From: Hymenolepis diminuta | Taxonomy: Eukaryota > Platyhelminthes > Cestoda > Cyclophyllidea > Hymenolepididae | Assembly (NCBI GenBank): GCA_900708905.1 | Contig: CAADRB010000096.1 | Coordinates: forward strand, 38,599-102,598 | Length of the DNA: 64,000 nt | Direction of reading: 5' to 3' | In this document: one piece after another, positions 34,321 to 45,516 of the stretch | How the letters are laid out: each line of letters starts with the position of its first letter | How positions within the stretch are numbered: the first letter of the stretch is position 1 | Made by a program: the position numbers and the translations under genes | The notes under the pieces: generated by a model | The model's database searches: none | The model's input: the letters and a program-made list of their open reading frames with translations, nothing else | What the model was told of the DNA's origin: nothing

Positions 34321-34799
34321 TGCCTTGAATCTCTGTTCTGCACTGCAATCATCTCCTTAACGGTAAACATACTCCACAGTTATGAAGCTTTACCTCCTAT
34401 GAGCTTGGATGTTTCGCGCTGATGAATGGTTGCAAAACACTTTACTCCCGCCGTAGGAAACAGATGAATAAATCAAAATTTGTTTGTGGCTACACCACCA
34501 CCTTTGAACTGTTCTGGCAAAAGGGCAATTTATTCCTGCCATACTCCCTTGATGTTGTGCCATTTCGTACACTTGACACATTCATATCATCACAGTTATT
34601 ATAAAACACAAGACGTCGCTGGTCCAGAGCATCTCCTTCCAGCTACATGCCAGATATTTGCCCATAGCCATAGTTTAAAGCCCACCATCAAGGCAGGTAC
34701 GTGTTGTCATTGACCTTCAGCATCTGTGGCTAATTTGTGAAGTTAATCCGGTTATGACAAGTTCCCACCCATCAATTTCTACTCCCAGATTTTGGGGAG

Positions 34800-35130
34800 A
34801 ACTAGGAATTGAATGAATGAAAGAAGTGGTTGGTTAATGTTGGTGAGATCAAAGTAGGCACCAGTTCAGCCTGGCGTGTCTTTGGGAGGTCAAGAACACA
34901 CACACCATCGAAATTCATATAAGAGGCCGGACGGACATACCACTCCAGTTGGCAACATGACAACAGCTTTTCTCATGCGGACACTGGTTAATGGCACTGC
35001 TCTAACATTGCACTGAGTCTAAATAATCTTCTTGGAAGTCAAGTGGGTGCAGACAAGTACAACTAGCCTCCAGAAGAGCAATCTAGCACGAGTTGTCAGC
35101 GAGATTAAAGTAGACCAAGCGAAAGAAGTG
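34800..35130 (-). repeat. Inverted repeat arm 2 (with 23,230-23,600)
   Basis: Reverse-complement partner of 23,230-23,600. It is followed at 35,141-35,175 by a word shared in direct orientation with 29,097-29,130. Confidence 0.75.
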
Positions 35131-35339
35131 AGACACACACTCGAACACTCACGCTCGTCATTTTATCTGCTCAATTTGTCTCTCTCCATTAAAGCTCGAC
35201 TTCTCAGATATCTCTCTGAAGAGTTCTCAGGAATGTACTTTCACTTACTCCTTCAAAATTAGCATTGAAATGCATTTCTTTCCAATCAAATTTCAACGGA
35301 TGACCGATCGCTCTTTTGCAGTACACTTTACTGTCAAGT

Positions 35340-38300
35340 TAAGAAGAGCCGCAGCAAAGTAGAAAAGTAACCCACACACATTCATTCAAGTTTAAACTTC
35401 TCATTCACTCACATCTCTTCTCCTCCCCTTCTCTCATTCACGAGAATTTCCCACATTTTTATGACCACCAATTCGGGAGTTACGAATAGTAGGGTTGCCA
35501 AATTGTAATCAATCACTAGTCATTTACGTCTCCTTGGACAAGTGAAATTGACTTCATTCAAGACGCTTTCCGCGTCTAGGCGGGCCATGAAGATGATAAA
35601 TTAATGAAACACAATTTGGGGAAGCATATTGACGTATTGAAAGATTAGGCCTGAATAGACTTTAATTTGAGCCAGCAATTGACTTGAATTACAGTCCTTC
35701 TTATTTCCAGCACTTACTCCTACGAAGGACTTCTTCAAATACATTAATGACGTCTTCACTTTTTCACTAATTGCATGGCCTTCACTCTTGACATTTATGA
35801 TTCAACCAGCTGGAGACGAGTGTTTTATTTCAGGTAAGAGGAGTATTCACTTGTGAACGCCTACCATGGACAAGGTCGTTGATTTAATCTACTCATTCGT
35901 ACCTCATGTCACTCTTGTCTTCCACTTTGAAATCTTCTAAAAGGGACAACGAAAATGCCATTAGTGCTGAATCAGGAGCTGATACCTCTGGAGCACTTCA
36001 GATATATGGTCGAATGCTCAATGTAATCAAATTTTCGCTGATCGAAGCTAACCAATGGGCGTTGGCTTGGTTAAAATTCCGATCATTTAATAAGTCAATC
36101 TGAAATGCAATTTGGTTTGTTCTTTCTTGCCAAAAAACAAACGTTCTTTTTCTTAAAATAATTCACAAATGCCGCAAATTCAAGAGGTATCTCAACATTT
36201 GTTATTTATTGTGGCCCAATATATCCCTATGTGGTATTCACTTCCTATCGGGGAGCCTATGTGGAATAAAAGTAAAAGAAATCTTTAGTATTTATTATTG
36301 TTCTCTACATTCCATCTCTCTTTCCCTCTGCATTAATCGCCTCTAGATTAGATTTTTGAAAGTGAACAGATGTATGCGCATTCCTCCATCAACTTCCACT
36401 TAAAATTCGCACAACTCTTCTGAATGTCCTGACGACGGCTTTCTTGCTCAATTGAGAAACCGTGCAAATCTCTGGAATGGAGTTCTTAATTAATTAACTA
36501 AACTATCAGTATGTTGAATCTATGCATGAAAAGGTGAACATACCTTTGAACGACCGAGTCACTTGATCTGATCGGCAGGCGAGGTCACAGAGACAGCATA
36601 ATTCTGTTAACTATTACCATAGCAACCGGTCATTTGACGTGGACAGTTACGTAAAATGATCTAAAGTTATCGCTCATTGGACATCAAATAAAGATGTCTA
36701 AATGTGAGCTCACTTTTATGCTATTAATTTGCCAAATCTTCATCCTGAAAGCAAAAGTCTACGAAAAATCAATTTTCTGTAGCTTCACTTTGAATGTGCA
36801 ATAAACCTTGAATTGGTCGCATATACTCAAGTTTCCTATCTTGTGGCCAGTTCATTTCTGACTCATCCACTTGATAATGGAAGAGTATCAAATACATGAG
36901 GAGAGAGGTACCTGAAATAGGAAGTAAATAGTCCGAAGATATCGTGAAGCATCAACGAAAAGAAGGATTTCTGCAAAAAGTGTAGGTTATCAAGGGCAAT
37001 GGCATTCCTCCGCATTTCTGTAATTGAACGTTTCGCAAACGTGATTTACTTAATACATTCTAAACGTTCGAGATCTTCACTAAAGTCAACCTCAACCATT
37101 CTGGTTTCCACATCTCCCCAGATAGAAATAGCGAACCCTAACAAATGTAATTGTTGTACAAGTTGTCCCCTACTGATAAAGTTGGCGGTGAAAAGAGCTA
37201 TTACACTTGCCACTGGTATACGGTATTATCCAAGGAGATAAAAGAGAGATAGGAGGGTTTGGTAAGTAGAGTTCATTAACGGGGCATGAGTTAAAGGGGC
37301 AGCGCCGTGAAGTATCCAGATTATCGGTAGGTGCAGTGTACACTGGGAATGAGCACTATTGATTTACGGCTGTGGTGCAGGAATATCTTTAAGAAAAGCA
37401 GAAGCACTTGGATGAATGTATAACCACAGGAAAAGTAAAAGATAATTCTAAGAGGGTAAATGGTTACATACGTCTTTGTAAAACTCAATAGGGTAAATAA
37501 ACAAAGGGAAGTTTAACGGATGGAGCTGGTTTTAGAACATCATTGATCACTTTAGGTAATGCTGCTCATTCCCCTTCCGTTGAGGTACGTTACGCATGCG
37601 TGCGATAGGAACTCGATTCGTCCGAATTCGATTCTTGCCAGAAGTCGTTGGTGTGTTACATTGCATGGCAAAATTCACTTGGTGAGCTAATATTTTTATC
37701 TAGCAAATAAACCTGCAGAGGAGTTTGTTCATTTAATTCTCTTCTATTCAAATTATCTTGATTCAGAAGTGACGTAGTATTCTGCCGTCTTTGTCAGTTT
37801 GACATTACACTTCACACCGTTAGTAGGTAATTGCTTTGCCTTACTCCCTGCATACGCACTACATTTTGATCTCTTTCTCAAGTAGAACCTCTTCCCTTAT
37901 CCCAAGAGTTATGGAACTCACAATTATCTTTAAAGTTGGTTACATTTTACGCGTTTCCTAAGGCTACGCTGCTGAATCTGCCCCTGAGAATCAATTGAAT
38001 TAAGGGATATTCCCCCCCAATCTGCCTCTACCGAAAGCCAAAAAGTAGCTTCAACACAGCAGAGGTTAGTTAGAGTGAACTCCTATTATCATGTAAATGA
38101 AATAGCGTTTTGTGCACATCTTATTTTGAAAGCTAAGCAAAGTGGTCATTTTGTCAACCTTGTCGAAATATCAAGTAGAAAAACGCCTCTGTTCCAAGAA
38201 TCGTTATTATAGCGTTGCTGAGGGCTCCTTACGACATGAAGACAGCAACTCTCAGCAACGGCAAGTAGATACCCGCATATGGGGATTTCGAGAACGCGAT

Positions 38301-39099
38301 ATAATTGACGTTGCAAGAAGAGATGTATGTAGATAAACTGCTCAATAGTTCCAAACCGTTCTAACAATATAAGTTTTTGACTTATTCCTTCCATGTAGCC
38401 AGACATCATTTGTATTGAACTTTTTACCAGAAAGTGAAAGCACATTCCTGCAGAGAGTATTATTGAATTTTCTGTGTGACAATGGAAACCTGTCCATGAA
38501 ATTTATCATCACAAGCACAAATTAACGCAGTTTGGTCACGGGCGGATTCGAAGAGTTTACCGACGTCGACGGCCTACAGCGAGGCGAATTCTTCTGCGGG
38601 TTGCCGAGAGGTGGCAACTGAAGGTGACAGAAATTGAAAGTATTCTGTCCGGAATGCCTTTTCTTCTCTTTCAAACAGTTTATCAGACAATATTTTTGTT
38701 AGTCTACGGTAGAAACATCAAAATCAAGACCCATAAAGAGTAGAATGGATGAGAGGAAGAAGCTATCTTGTCATCATGGCTACAATTACCTGATCATGAA
38801 ATGGAGAGTATGACTTGATTCCACCAGCACCCAGACTGACCTCCCGTGTTCGGCTTATCCAATGTACCATGCTCTCCGTGTTGACCTATGTGCCTCCGTG
38901 CTCAGTGACTAGGTTTCTGGCATGTCAACGCGCTTAGAGGTCTACAGCGTCTTTGGAATTGTTCAACGTAATAGGCATTAAATTTTCGCTCGAATTTCAA
39001 CGAACGATTCCTTGTCTGATGATATATTTGTAACATAGTATGCTCGATACTGTGATTATTATAAAAACAACACGGCAGATCTTCACCCGCCACTCAAAT
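35340..39099. other. No recognisable gene
   Basis: The density of Kelch-family fragments drops sharply here, with the last certain match at 35,220-35,330. An open frame at 36,999-37,241 and minus-strand frames near 38,146-38,445 have no recognisable domain or splice context. Confidence 0.4.
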
Positions 39100-40320
39100 T
39101 ACCTTTTAGGTTCATAAATTTAGCAGAAGCGGCCATGGCATACATTCTTCTTATCTTCAACCGATAGACTCTACCGACCTGACTTATGAAAATACGGTTA
39201 GTAAGTTAGGTTCGGCTGTTGGTGACAACAGTTCTCTCCTCAGCAAACTGTACGAATGCTTCAAAGTGACTATGCGTGAAGATGAAGATATTCACCACCA
39301 TGTAGATTTCGTTAACCGACTTTGCACTAGTTTCCGATTTGGTTCACTCAAAGAATATTAATTCAGACGCTTCAGTTTTATTATTGGTTCTGAATCTTCT
39401 TGCTTTGTTAAGATTCAGCTCAGACTTCTGTCTTCGTCAGGAAAAGTACCCGATATCAAGGGACTTCGTCTCGAGCTCGATTCTGATGCAGAATCGTGAA
39501 CCACAAATTTATAACCTGAAAGAGTCCAAAAATGACTGATCATCTGTTAACCAAGAGGACACTCCTCACCACCCATCCTGCAAGTATCAGAAGCAGTCAC
39601 TCTCAAGATGCCGATTTTGCTAAGAACGTCATTAATATCGGGACGTCACTCCCAGAACTGTAACGAAAATGGCCACAAAGGGAGCCTTTTTCAAGAATCT
39701 TCTATGAGGTATTCAAGGAGACAGAACTGCAACACCATAAGAGCTTCAACTCAGACGGAACATAGCTGTGGTACGTTAATGCCAGTAAATATTGATTCTA
39801 GAAAATACGCTTACCTAAGCTTTAATGGTATTCCCTTTTGAGCTCTCGTTCGACACTGTTTCCAATACCACCATCATGTTTGCCCAGCATCTCATGCTAG
39901 AAGATCACGAAACTTACTTGACGCCTACTCGAACCAACGAATTCAGAGAATCTTGTGAGAGGATGTAACCAGGGTTTACATGTTGCCGAAATCCATCATT
40001 CTTCTATACCTACTCAGTGCTCGGAACAAATTTTTCCAAGACTCAGCACTAACCTACCATCTCCGGACACACTATTGGTGCGATAAACCTTACAGTGACG
40101 AATTCACCTTCAAAAGAGTCCGATGTTATTCCACTCTAGCCGATAACAGGTCACTTCTATCGCCAACAAAATCTTTTAACTCGCGATGTACCAGAATCGC
40201 CTGTCACGGACTCGGCAACACAGTTTGACTGTACATTTTGCTCCAATCAGTCGGGCATCTCTCGCTTTGTTACGAAATTTTGCCTCTGCAGCAGAACTTA
40301 TAGATTGGAATTTGAGGACA
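39100..40320 (+). mobile_element. Decayed Ty3/Gypsy-type retrotransposon (gag and protease part)
   Basis: Broken open frames follow the order of a gag-pol polyprotein. A gag-like run near 39,275-39,480 reads REDEDIHHHVDFVNRLCTSF, then LKEY with a stop, FRRFSFIIGSES and KVPDIKGLRLELDSDAES. A retropepsin-like stretch at about 39,790-39,900 reads SRKYAYLSFNGIPFELSFDT, where the active-site triad D-T/S-A/G is seen as DTVSN. In the family the pattern is (K/R)Y-x-x-(I/V)NG-x5-DTAS-x-(T/I)-I-(I/M). Several frameshifts and stops interrupt it, and no convincing reverse transcriptase block was read downstream. Assignment rests on the protease pattern and the gag-like context. Confidence 0.5.
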
Positions 40321-40689
40321 TTGTATAAAGAGATGTGGTAATCAAAACATTGTTATTGTTTTTTGTGTTCTTGAATTTACAGTTTTCCATCCCTCGAATG
40401 TCCTGTGGACCCCCGATGTAGTGCAACTATGCAATAGGAACGATCAAAATATTACTGCCATGTACTACCAGGACTCGATGGCTTTCCTCCCGTCATTAAG
40501 TTAACCCCGAAACCAAGACGGACGGATGATTAAATCACGAACGGACGTGATACATATAAGATAAGTATATTTTCCCCAAAAATTCCTGTATGTTTGATTC
40601 TTTAATTTGCACCTTTTATTTCCCGTTTCAATTAATTCCCTTTTACTTGAAAGATTATATTTATATTAAGATTAATATTATTCCTTAAT

Positions 40690-40783
40690 ATAAGTCGATC
40701 TCTCTATACAAAAACGGGCGTCTTATTTTGACATTTTGATCTGGGTCATTTTGTATTGTGATGCTACCGGGTTGTGCTATAGC
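40690..40783 (+). repeat. Unit 2, copy f: 5' fragment, interrupted
   Basis: Resembles 20,298-20,375 (GGGCGTCTTATTTTGA, GATGCTACCGGGTTG). The continuation of that match (AGAGTCAGTTACGATATTCA) is found about 600 bp later at 41,385-41,465. The LTR-like repeat and about 290 bp of other DNA therefore interrupt it. Confidence 0.5.
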
Positions 40784-41095
40784 GAGCAGATGTCTGGCAA
40801 CACCTGGGGATCAGAAATGATTGGCTGGCCATAAGATCTCCACTACTGTATCCACAGGCGGTCCCGCTGTGTTTGCACATGAACATCTAAACAGGTATCG
40901 ATCATCACGCCGACATACCGACGACGAGACATGACTGACGTCTAACGAAGAAATGTTTTGTATACAAGCTGAAGTTACTTATTAATAAATTGGAGTGGCT
41001 TGTCTGCCACCTATGAACTGATCTAGCGACATGAGTGGCTTGACTTATCCCATCTAATCGATCGATGTGTTCCCAGTAGACCTAACTTTACTGCA
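40784..41095 (+). repeat. LTR-like dispersed repeat, copy 1
   Basis: Matches 56,379-56,690 in the same orientation over about 310 bp. Shared words include TGCTATAGC, GCAGATGTCT, GGCGGTCCCGCTGTGTTTGC, ACGACGAGACATGACTGACG, AATAAATTGG and GATCGATGTG. It starts with TG and holds an internal AATAAA, as expected for a solo LTR of a retroelement, including the short non-autonomous TRIM type known from tapeworms. A clear CA end and target-site duplication were not identified. No coding sequence lies inside. Confidence 0.55.
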
Positions 41096-41800
41096 TGTTT
41101 TATTTACCAGAAGAAATGAATATTATTCTCCCCCATCCCCAATATGTCTTCTCTTAATAAATATGTAATTTCCTTCTTTATTCCTTCACTGATAAAAGAC
41201 ACTTAGTAATTATGCCTGTTTTTTTATTTGATTGTTTAACTGGATTTCGTTAATACACGCCTGTTTACTATAACGTGTCTTGTGTACTGCCGGGGCTTAT
41301 TGGCTTCCGTATTATGGAGTTAACTAGATTGCTGGCTCTGGGAGATTACAACCGAGACTTCTAGTTTGTCACGTTATAGCAATGTTTATAAATTGTTCGA
41401 TCTCATAAGAAATCTAAGAGTCAGTTACGATATTCAATGGGGAAGAGAAGATCATAATAAGCAAGTTAAGCGTATTTGGTTAACAAAAGCGAAATCATAT
41501 GCTGGGTTTAATAATTAGATGACATAGTAGATAAAAGTGAAGAACACTAAAACTCCACATTCAGATATGTAAATGCATGTTTTAAAAAAATATAACAAAA
41601 TTGATAATACGTATTTGTAGTAATGAAATTTTCTATGTATACAGTGATATTCTTGGCTTAAATGTGTTATAATGACTGATTAGAAGCAATTATTATCGTT
41701 AGTAACAATTTTGCGCATCGAGAGAGGTGTGATTTGTTTTCACCGTCTGTTATAATTTTCAAGAAATAAAAAATTCCCAAGGTAGCTAACACTAAATGGA
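41096..41800. other. AT-rich intergenic DNA, presumed CAP promoter region
   Basis: No open frames of note. The sequence becomes strongly AT-rich upstream of the proposed first CAP exon. The end of unit 2 copy f lies at 41,385-41,465. Confidence 0.4.
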
Positions 41801-44800
41801 ATGACGAAAGTAGATCAAATGGAGGATGTTAATTGTCTATCAATTGAAAGGTAAGACATACTTGTCCTGTTTTAATATCACTTAGATAAAGGAGTTCTAG
41901 ACAGTTTAGTATTTACATTTAATCTTCTACTCATAGAACTAAATCTGAAAAATCCAAAATACCATGTCATTCACTTAACTTCTGAAATGAAATTACATAA
42001 TTATGGCCATAAAATAAATGTAGACAGAACAATAAATAACATAAACGATCCGTGTAATTAACACTATTGGAATCTCACAATAATGGCAACTTTAATATTG
42101 GAACATTTCCCAAGTTATTTAATTTCCTTCAGAATCTACTTTCTACAACCAAAAATGTATGATCACAAGTAAAGCACCAAAATCAGATGTTTGATTAATA
42201 AAGGAATAAAATGTTGAGATATATAGTTGTTGAAAATCTGATAAGTGATATGTATAAGCTTAGTTATTTTGACATTAAAATCAATTTATAATATATGAAA
42301 TAAGAATGTTCATCATGCTAAATATTTGAATACAAGTGATGAATATTTATACAAATAATACGTTTTATGTGGGTGGTTTCCCTTTCAAAAAAATATATAT
42401 GAGAATAAATATTTTTTTATTGATTCAGATCAACATTGACGCATGGTTTTATTGCATATTCCATTTAATGCCATTCGAAGGTCGGTTGTGATTGATGATG
42501 CATGTAAATTAGTCCTTTGCAAATCTGATTGGTCCGGGTGGAGATGTTCAAGTTTGTTTGTGTCTATTAAATAAGGTCGTCTGAGATGAAGGGTTTAAGG
42601 TGAATTTTAAAGAATACATCACTAAACATCATTTAGCTTCTTGAATTGTGCACCATGCAAAAGTAACAAAAGTCGTACCTATAAGGCGAAACCATGTAAG
42701 AAGCCAAACAACGGTTCGAACTCGAGCGTTAATGATTCTAATCCTTCGTCGGCCAATGATTGCTCGATTCCAAACAAGAATCTGCCCAATGGAAATGCCA
42801 AGGAAAATATTTCGCTTATGAATTCTAATTGTCTGGGAGGCTCCATCAACAGATTGGACGCTAAGTCGATTAGTCTCACAAACGAAAGTTTTGATACATC
42901 GAAAGTAAACTTGATACCGAGTGATAGCTGCAGCGTTCTCATGAAGCAATCCGTAGATCGGATTTCTAATTCTGAACAAACCGATATCTACAAGAGACTT
43001 GATGCCGTTGTTCGACGTTTGGAGCGACTTTTGAATACGGATGATCTGCGTAGGTTTTTTAAAACCATCAATTATTTCCCTTTAGTAATCGACGATCATT
43101 CGGGGATCATCATGTTTAATGGTATCTTGACTGACAATTTGCTATACTATCTTGAGGTCTCCGCTTCTGTTGGAGAACCCGCTTTAGAACAGGCAAAGTT
43201 AATTAAAGAGGCATTCGATTTGTGCCTCAGTATAATGCAAATGTCCAGAAAATATACGAAACCTTCGGCTACGGAAATGAGTAAGATACTGCAACCTCTC
43301 TCCCTCAAGCTCTTCGAGATCGCTGTAAGTTCTCCTTGACATCACGTATCTGATTGTACAGGATTTAGCCAATCGCAACAGAAATCATCCCCTTTATCAA
43401 CCTATTCTGACTATTTCGGAATCTGTCAGTGTCCTCTCTTGGATCAATATGGTAAGGCTAGGCATATTCCCTTAATCCTCATCCCTCCCGTTCTAGTCCT
43501 GCTCTGCTGTCTTTGTGAGAGATGTGGAGAACGCTACCAAGGTCTCTGCAAATGTCACCACGCAAATGTATCGCAAGTCGTAAGTGTTTTCGCCTCAAAA
43601 ATTTATGAGTTTCGTTTCTTAATTCCTTCCCTCAAAGTATTGTATATTTATCATTGCCCATTTAATGGATTTTTGTAATCAGAGTGAGAACTAAAGAGAA
43701 TATGCTGCTTGCCGTCATGATTTTTCAATGATTGAGATAAGCAGTACTCACCAGATTATTGTGATCAAAATAAACGTCACAGTAATGAATTACTGTCGCA
43801 AGATATTCAATAGATGGCTAACTTACCGTCAATTTCTACCTGTTGCTGGGAAACACTTCTCATTTCTCTTGTGTTACTGTATAACACCAATTCTAAAGTA
43901 ACCGGCTAATTTGTCCAAAGATGTCCGATTTACGGATTTAGTAGTAAGGGTGGTAGACTGCTCTCGGTTTGTTGCTTGGTGATCGCTCCGCATTATTGCA
44001 CAACTCTCTTCATTGTCTTTCTTTGTGGTGATGTGTTGCGTCTCTCTCCTGCAGGATGCCCTTGTACGCGGAGTGGATAAGAGCGTGGCTGCGAGTGGTC
44101 AGCTGCCTGCGCTCCTTGGTTTGTGACTTCTACCCGGTGGGACTCATTTGGCGTCCAGAAGGTGCAAACGCACCTTCACCGCCACTGCCACCACCGTGTG
44201 TCGTCGCCGCCCCCACCGTTTCATGCGACCTCCACTCTCCCATCGCCGCCGGATCTAGCAGCTCGGTAAGTTGGATAATGGTGATTGTGTTGGATGTAGT
44301 CAATTCTCGCCCCTGTCTACCATTCCCACAGTGTTCGTAATATGCTACTCAGACCAACTAAGAGGATAACGAATTTTGACGCACTTACTAATTAAAAACA
44401 AATTTGCTTTTCATAGGTTGGATACTTGGATGATTATTGGCAAACGTTGGTTTGTAGATAACTGCATCAGAGTGAGATTCAAAGAGCAGGAATTTCTGCA
44501 GGATTACTGGCTGTATCACCAGTGCGTTTTCAAATGTACCTTACCAGGGGTTGACAACTTTGTTTGAGCCCGGATCACTGGATCGACACAAACATTTGTT
44601 AGGCTGTAATGTCAGTGAGCAGTGTTACTATCTCCTAAAAATTCAAATTTTAAAATTCACAGCCCGAATGTGAAGATGTTTATCTATTTCTTCACTCTTC
44701 TATGGTAGACTTTACACAGATCCATCCTATTATTTACCGCGGTAGGCGAAATTTGCTTATTCTTGGTGCGATTCGCTCTCTTTGATTGTTTATCCCTTGA

Positions 44801-45516
44801 CCCTCTCTTCCTTTCTCTTCTTAGAATTTGTTTTCTTAAATCACTAACGGCTGTAAAGGATGTTCATATGCACTCTTTCACTAATGACCAAGGGGAAGAT
44901 GTGAAGAAAGGCATTCAGTTATTGAATCTCTCCTTTAGAAGGGAATATTTCACAAAATTGCCCAATTTGTATGTGGCAAAGAATTTTGCTATGGTTGAGT
45001 GTATTACATCTCGTGACTGGGATATATACTCCTCCACTTATTTAGAATTCCGAAGTATGTTGTACCAAGCAATGAGAAACAAGAACATCCGCCCGTAGAG
45101 CCGTAACAAGCGGAGTTGAATACCTCCAAATAACCCATATGGGTCAATATACGGTTTCGAGAAGTATATAGAAAGCGTATCATTCACTGTATTATCTGCC
45201 TGTATCTAAGTTCCTAATTGATTGTCAAATACACTGAGCAAATATTGGTATTCAGCGTCTTTTCTTTTAGAAGATTTAAGAACGAATTAAGTTGTGTTTG
45301 CGTTCGATTTACGTATGTAATTTGAAATAGATGTTTGAGCCTTTATCGTTATGAGATTGGTGCAGTGCGTGTTCTTTTCTTTTCCATATTCAGAGACGGG
45401 AGTGGAAACGTCGAAGTGACGGGAAGGCCTTCAATCGCGATTCTCTTCTCTCAGACATCTCCCGAACTCGTCTGGCTCAACTTAAACACGTCGAGGGCTT
45501 CTCCTATGACGCTTGA
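41801..45516 (+). CDS. CAP: Cyclase-associated protein (CAP) homologue, apparently without CARP domain
   Basis: Six exons: 41,801-41,850, 42,637-43,324, 43,362-43,451, 43,497-43,579, 44,055-44,265 and 45,394-45,516. All introns have GT-AG borders and matching phases, giving 414 codons. CAP proteins bind actin monomers, help recycle cofilin-bound actin, and bind adenylyl cyclase in some species. Seen: a Ser/Asn-rich N-terminus (about 1-135); an RLE-type motif AVVRRLERLL (about 140-149); the helical CAP domain, including SESVSVLSWINM and a VRDVENATK run aligning with the family; YAEWIRAWL and FYPVGLIW ahead of a proline-rich stretch (PSPPLPPP); and a WH2-like segment in the last exon (LLSDISRTRLAQLKHVE). 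The frame then ends FSYDA-stop. The usual C-terminal beta-helical CARP domain (about 150 residues) was not found downstream to 48,000. The first exon is inferred from ATG, a GTAAGA donor and perfect phase fit. Introns 2 and 3 are only 37 and 45 nt. Confidence 0.8.
44417..44567 (+). pseudogene. Possible relic of a CARP-domain exon inside a CAP intron
   Basis: After a TTTTCATAG acceptor, one frame reads IIGKRWFVDNC, 20 or so residues, then YWLYHQCVFKC and a TGA at 44,565. The spacing of GK-(R/K)-W-x-V-(D/E)-N and Y-x-Y-x-C-V resembles the start of CAP C-terminal domains as I know the family. It lies in the last intron of the CAP gene, in the wrong phase for the preceding exon and ahead of the WH2 exon, so it is not part of the modelled protein. 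Chance resemblance is possible. Confidence 0.3.

Noticed and set aside
38520..38720. Arg-rich run (RRVYRRRRPTARRILLRVAE) suggesting a DNA-binding gene
   Set aside because: The frame is short and interrupted, with no recognisable fold.
44763..45098. 111-codon open frame in the last CAP intron
   Set aside because: No known domain and no matching splice phase. It starts in a pyrimidine-rich, hydrophobic stretch typical of chance frames.
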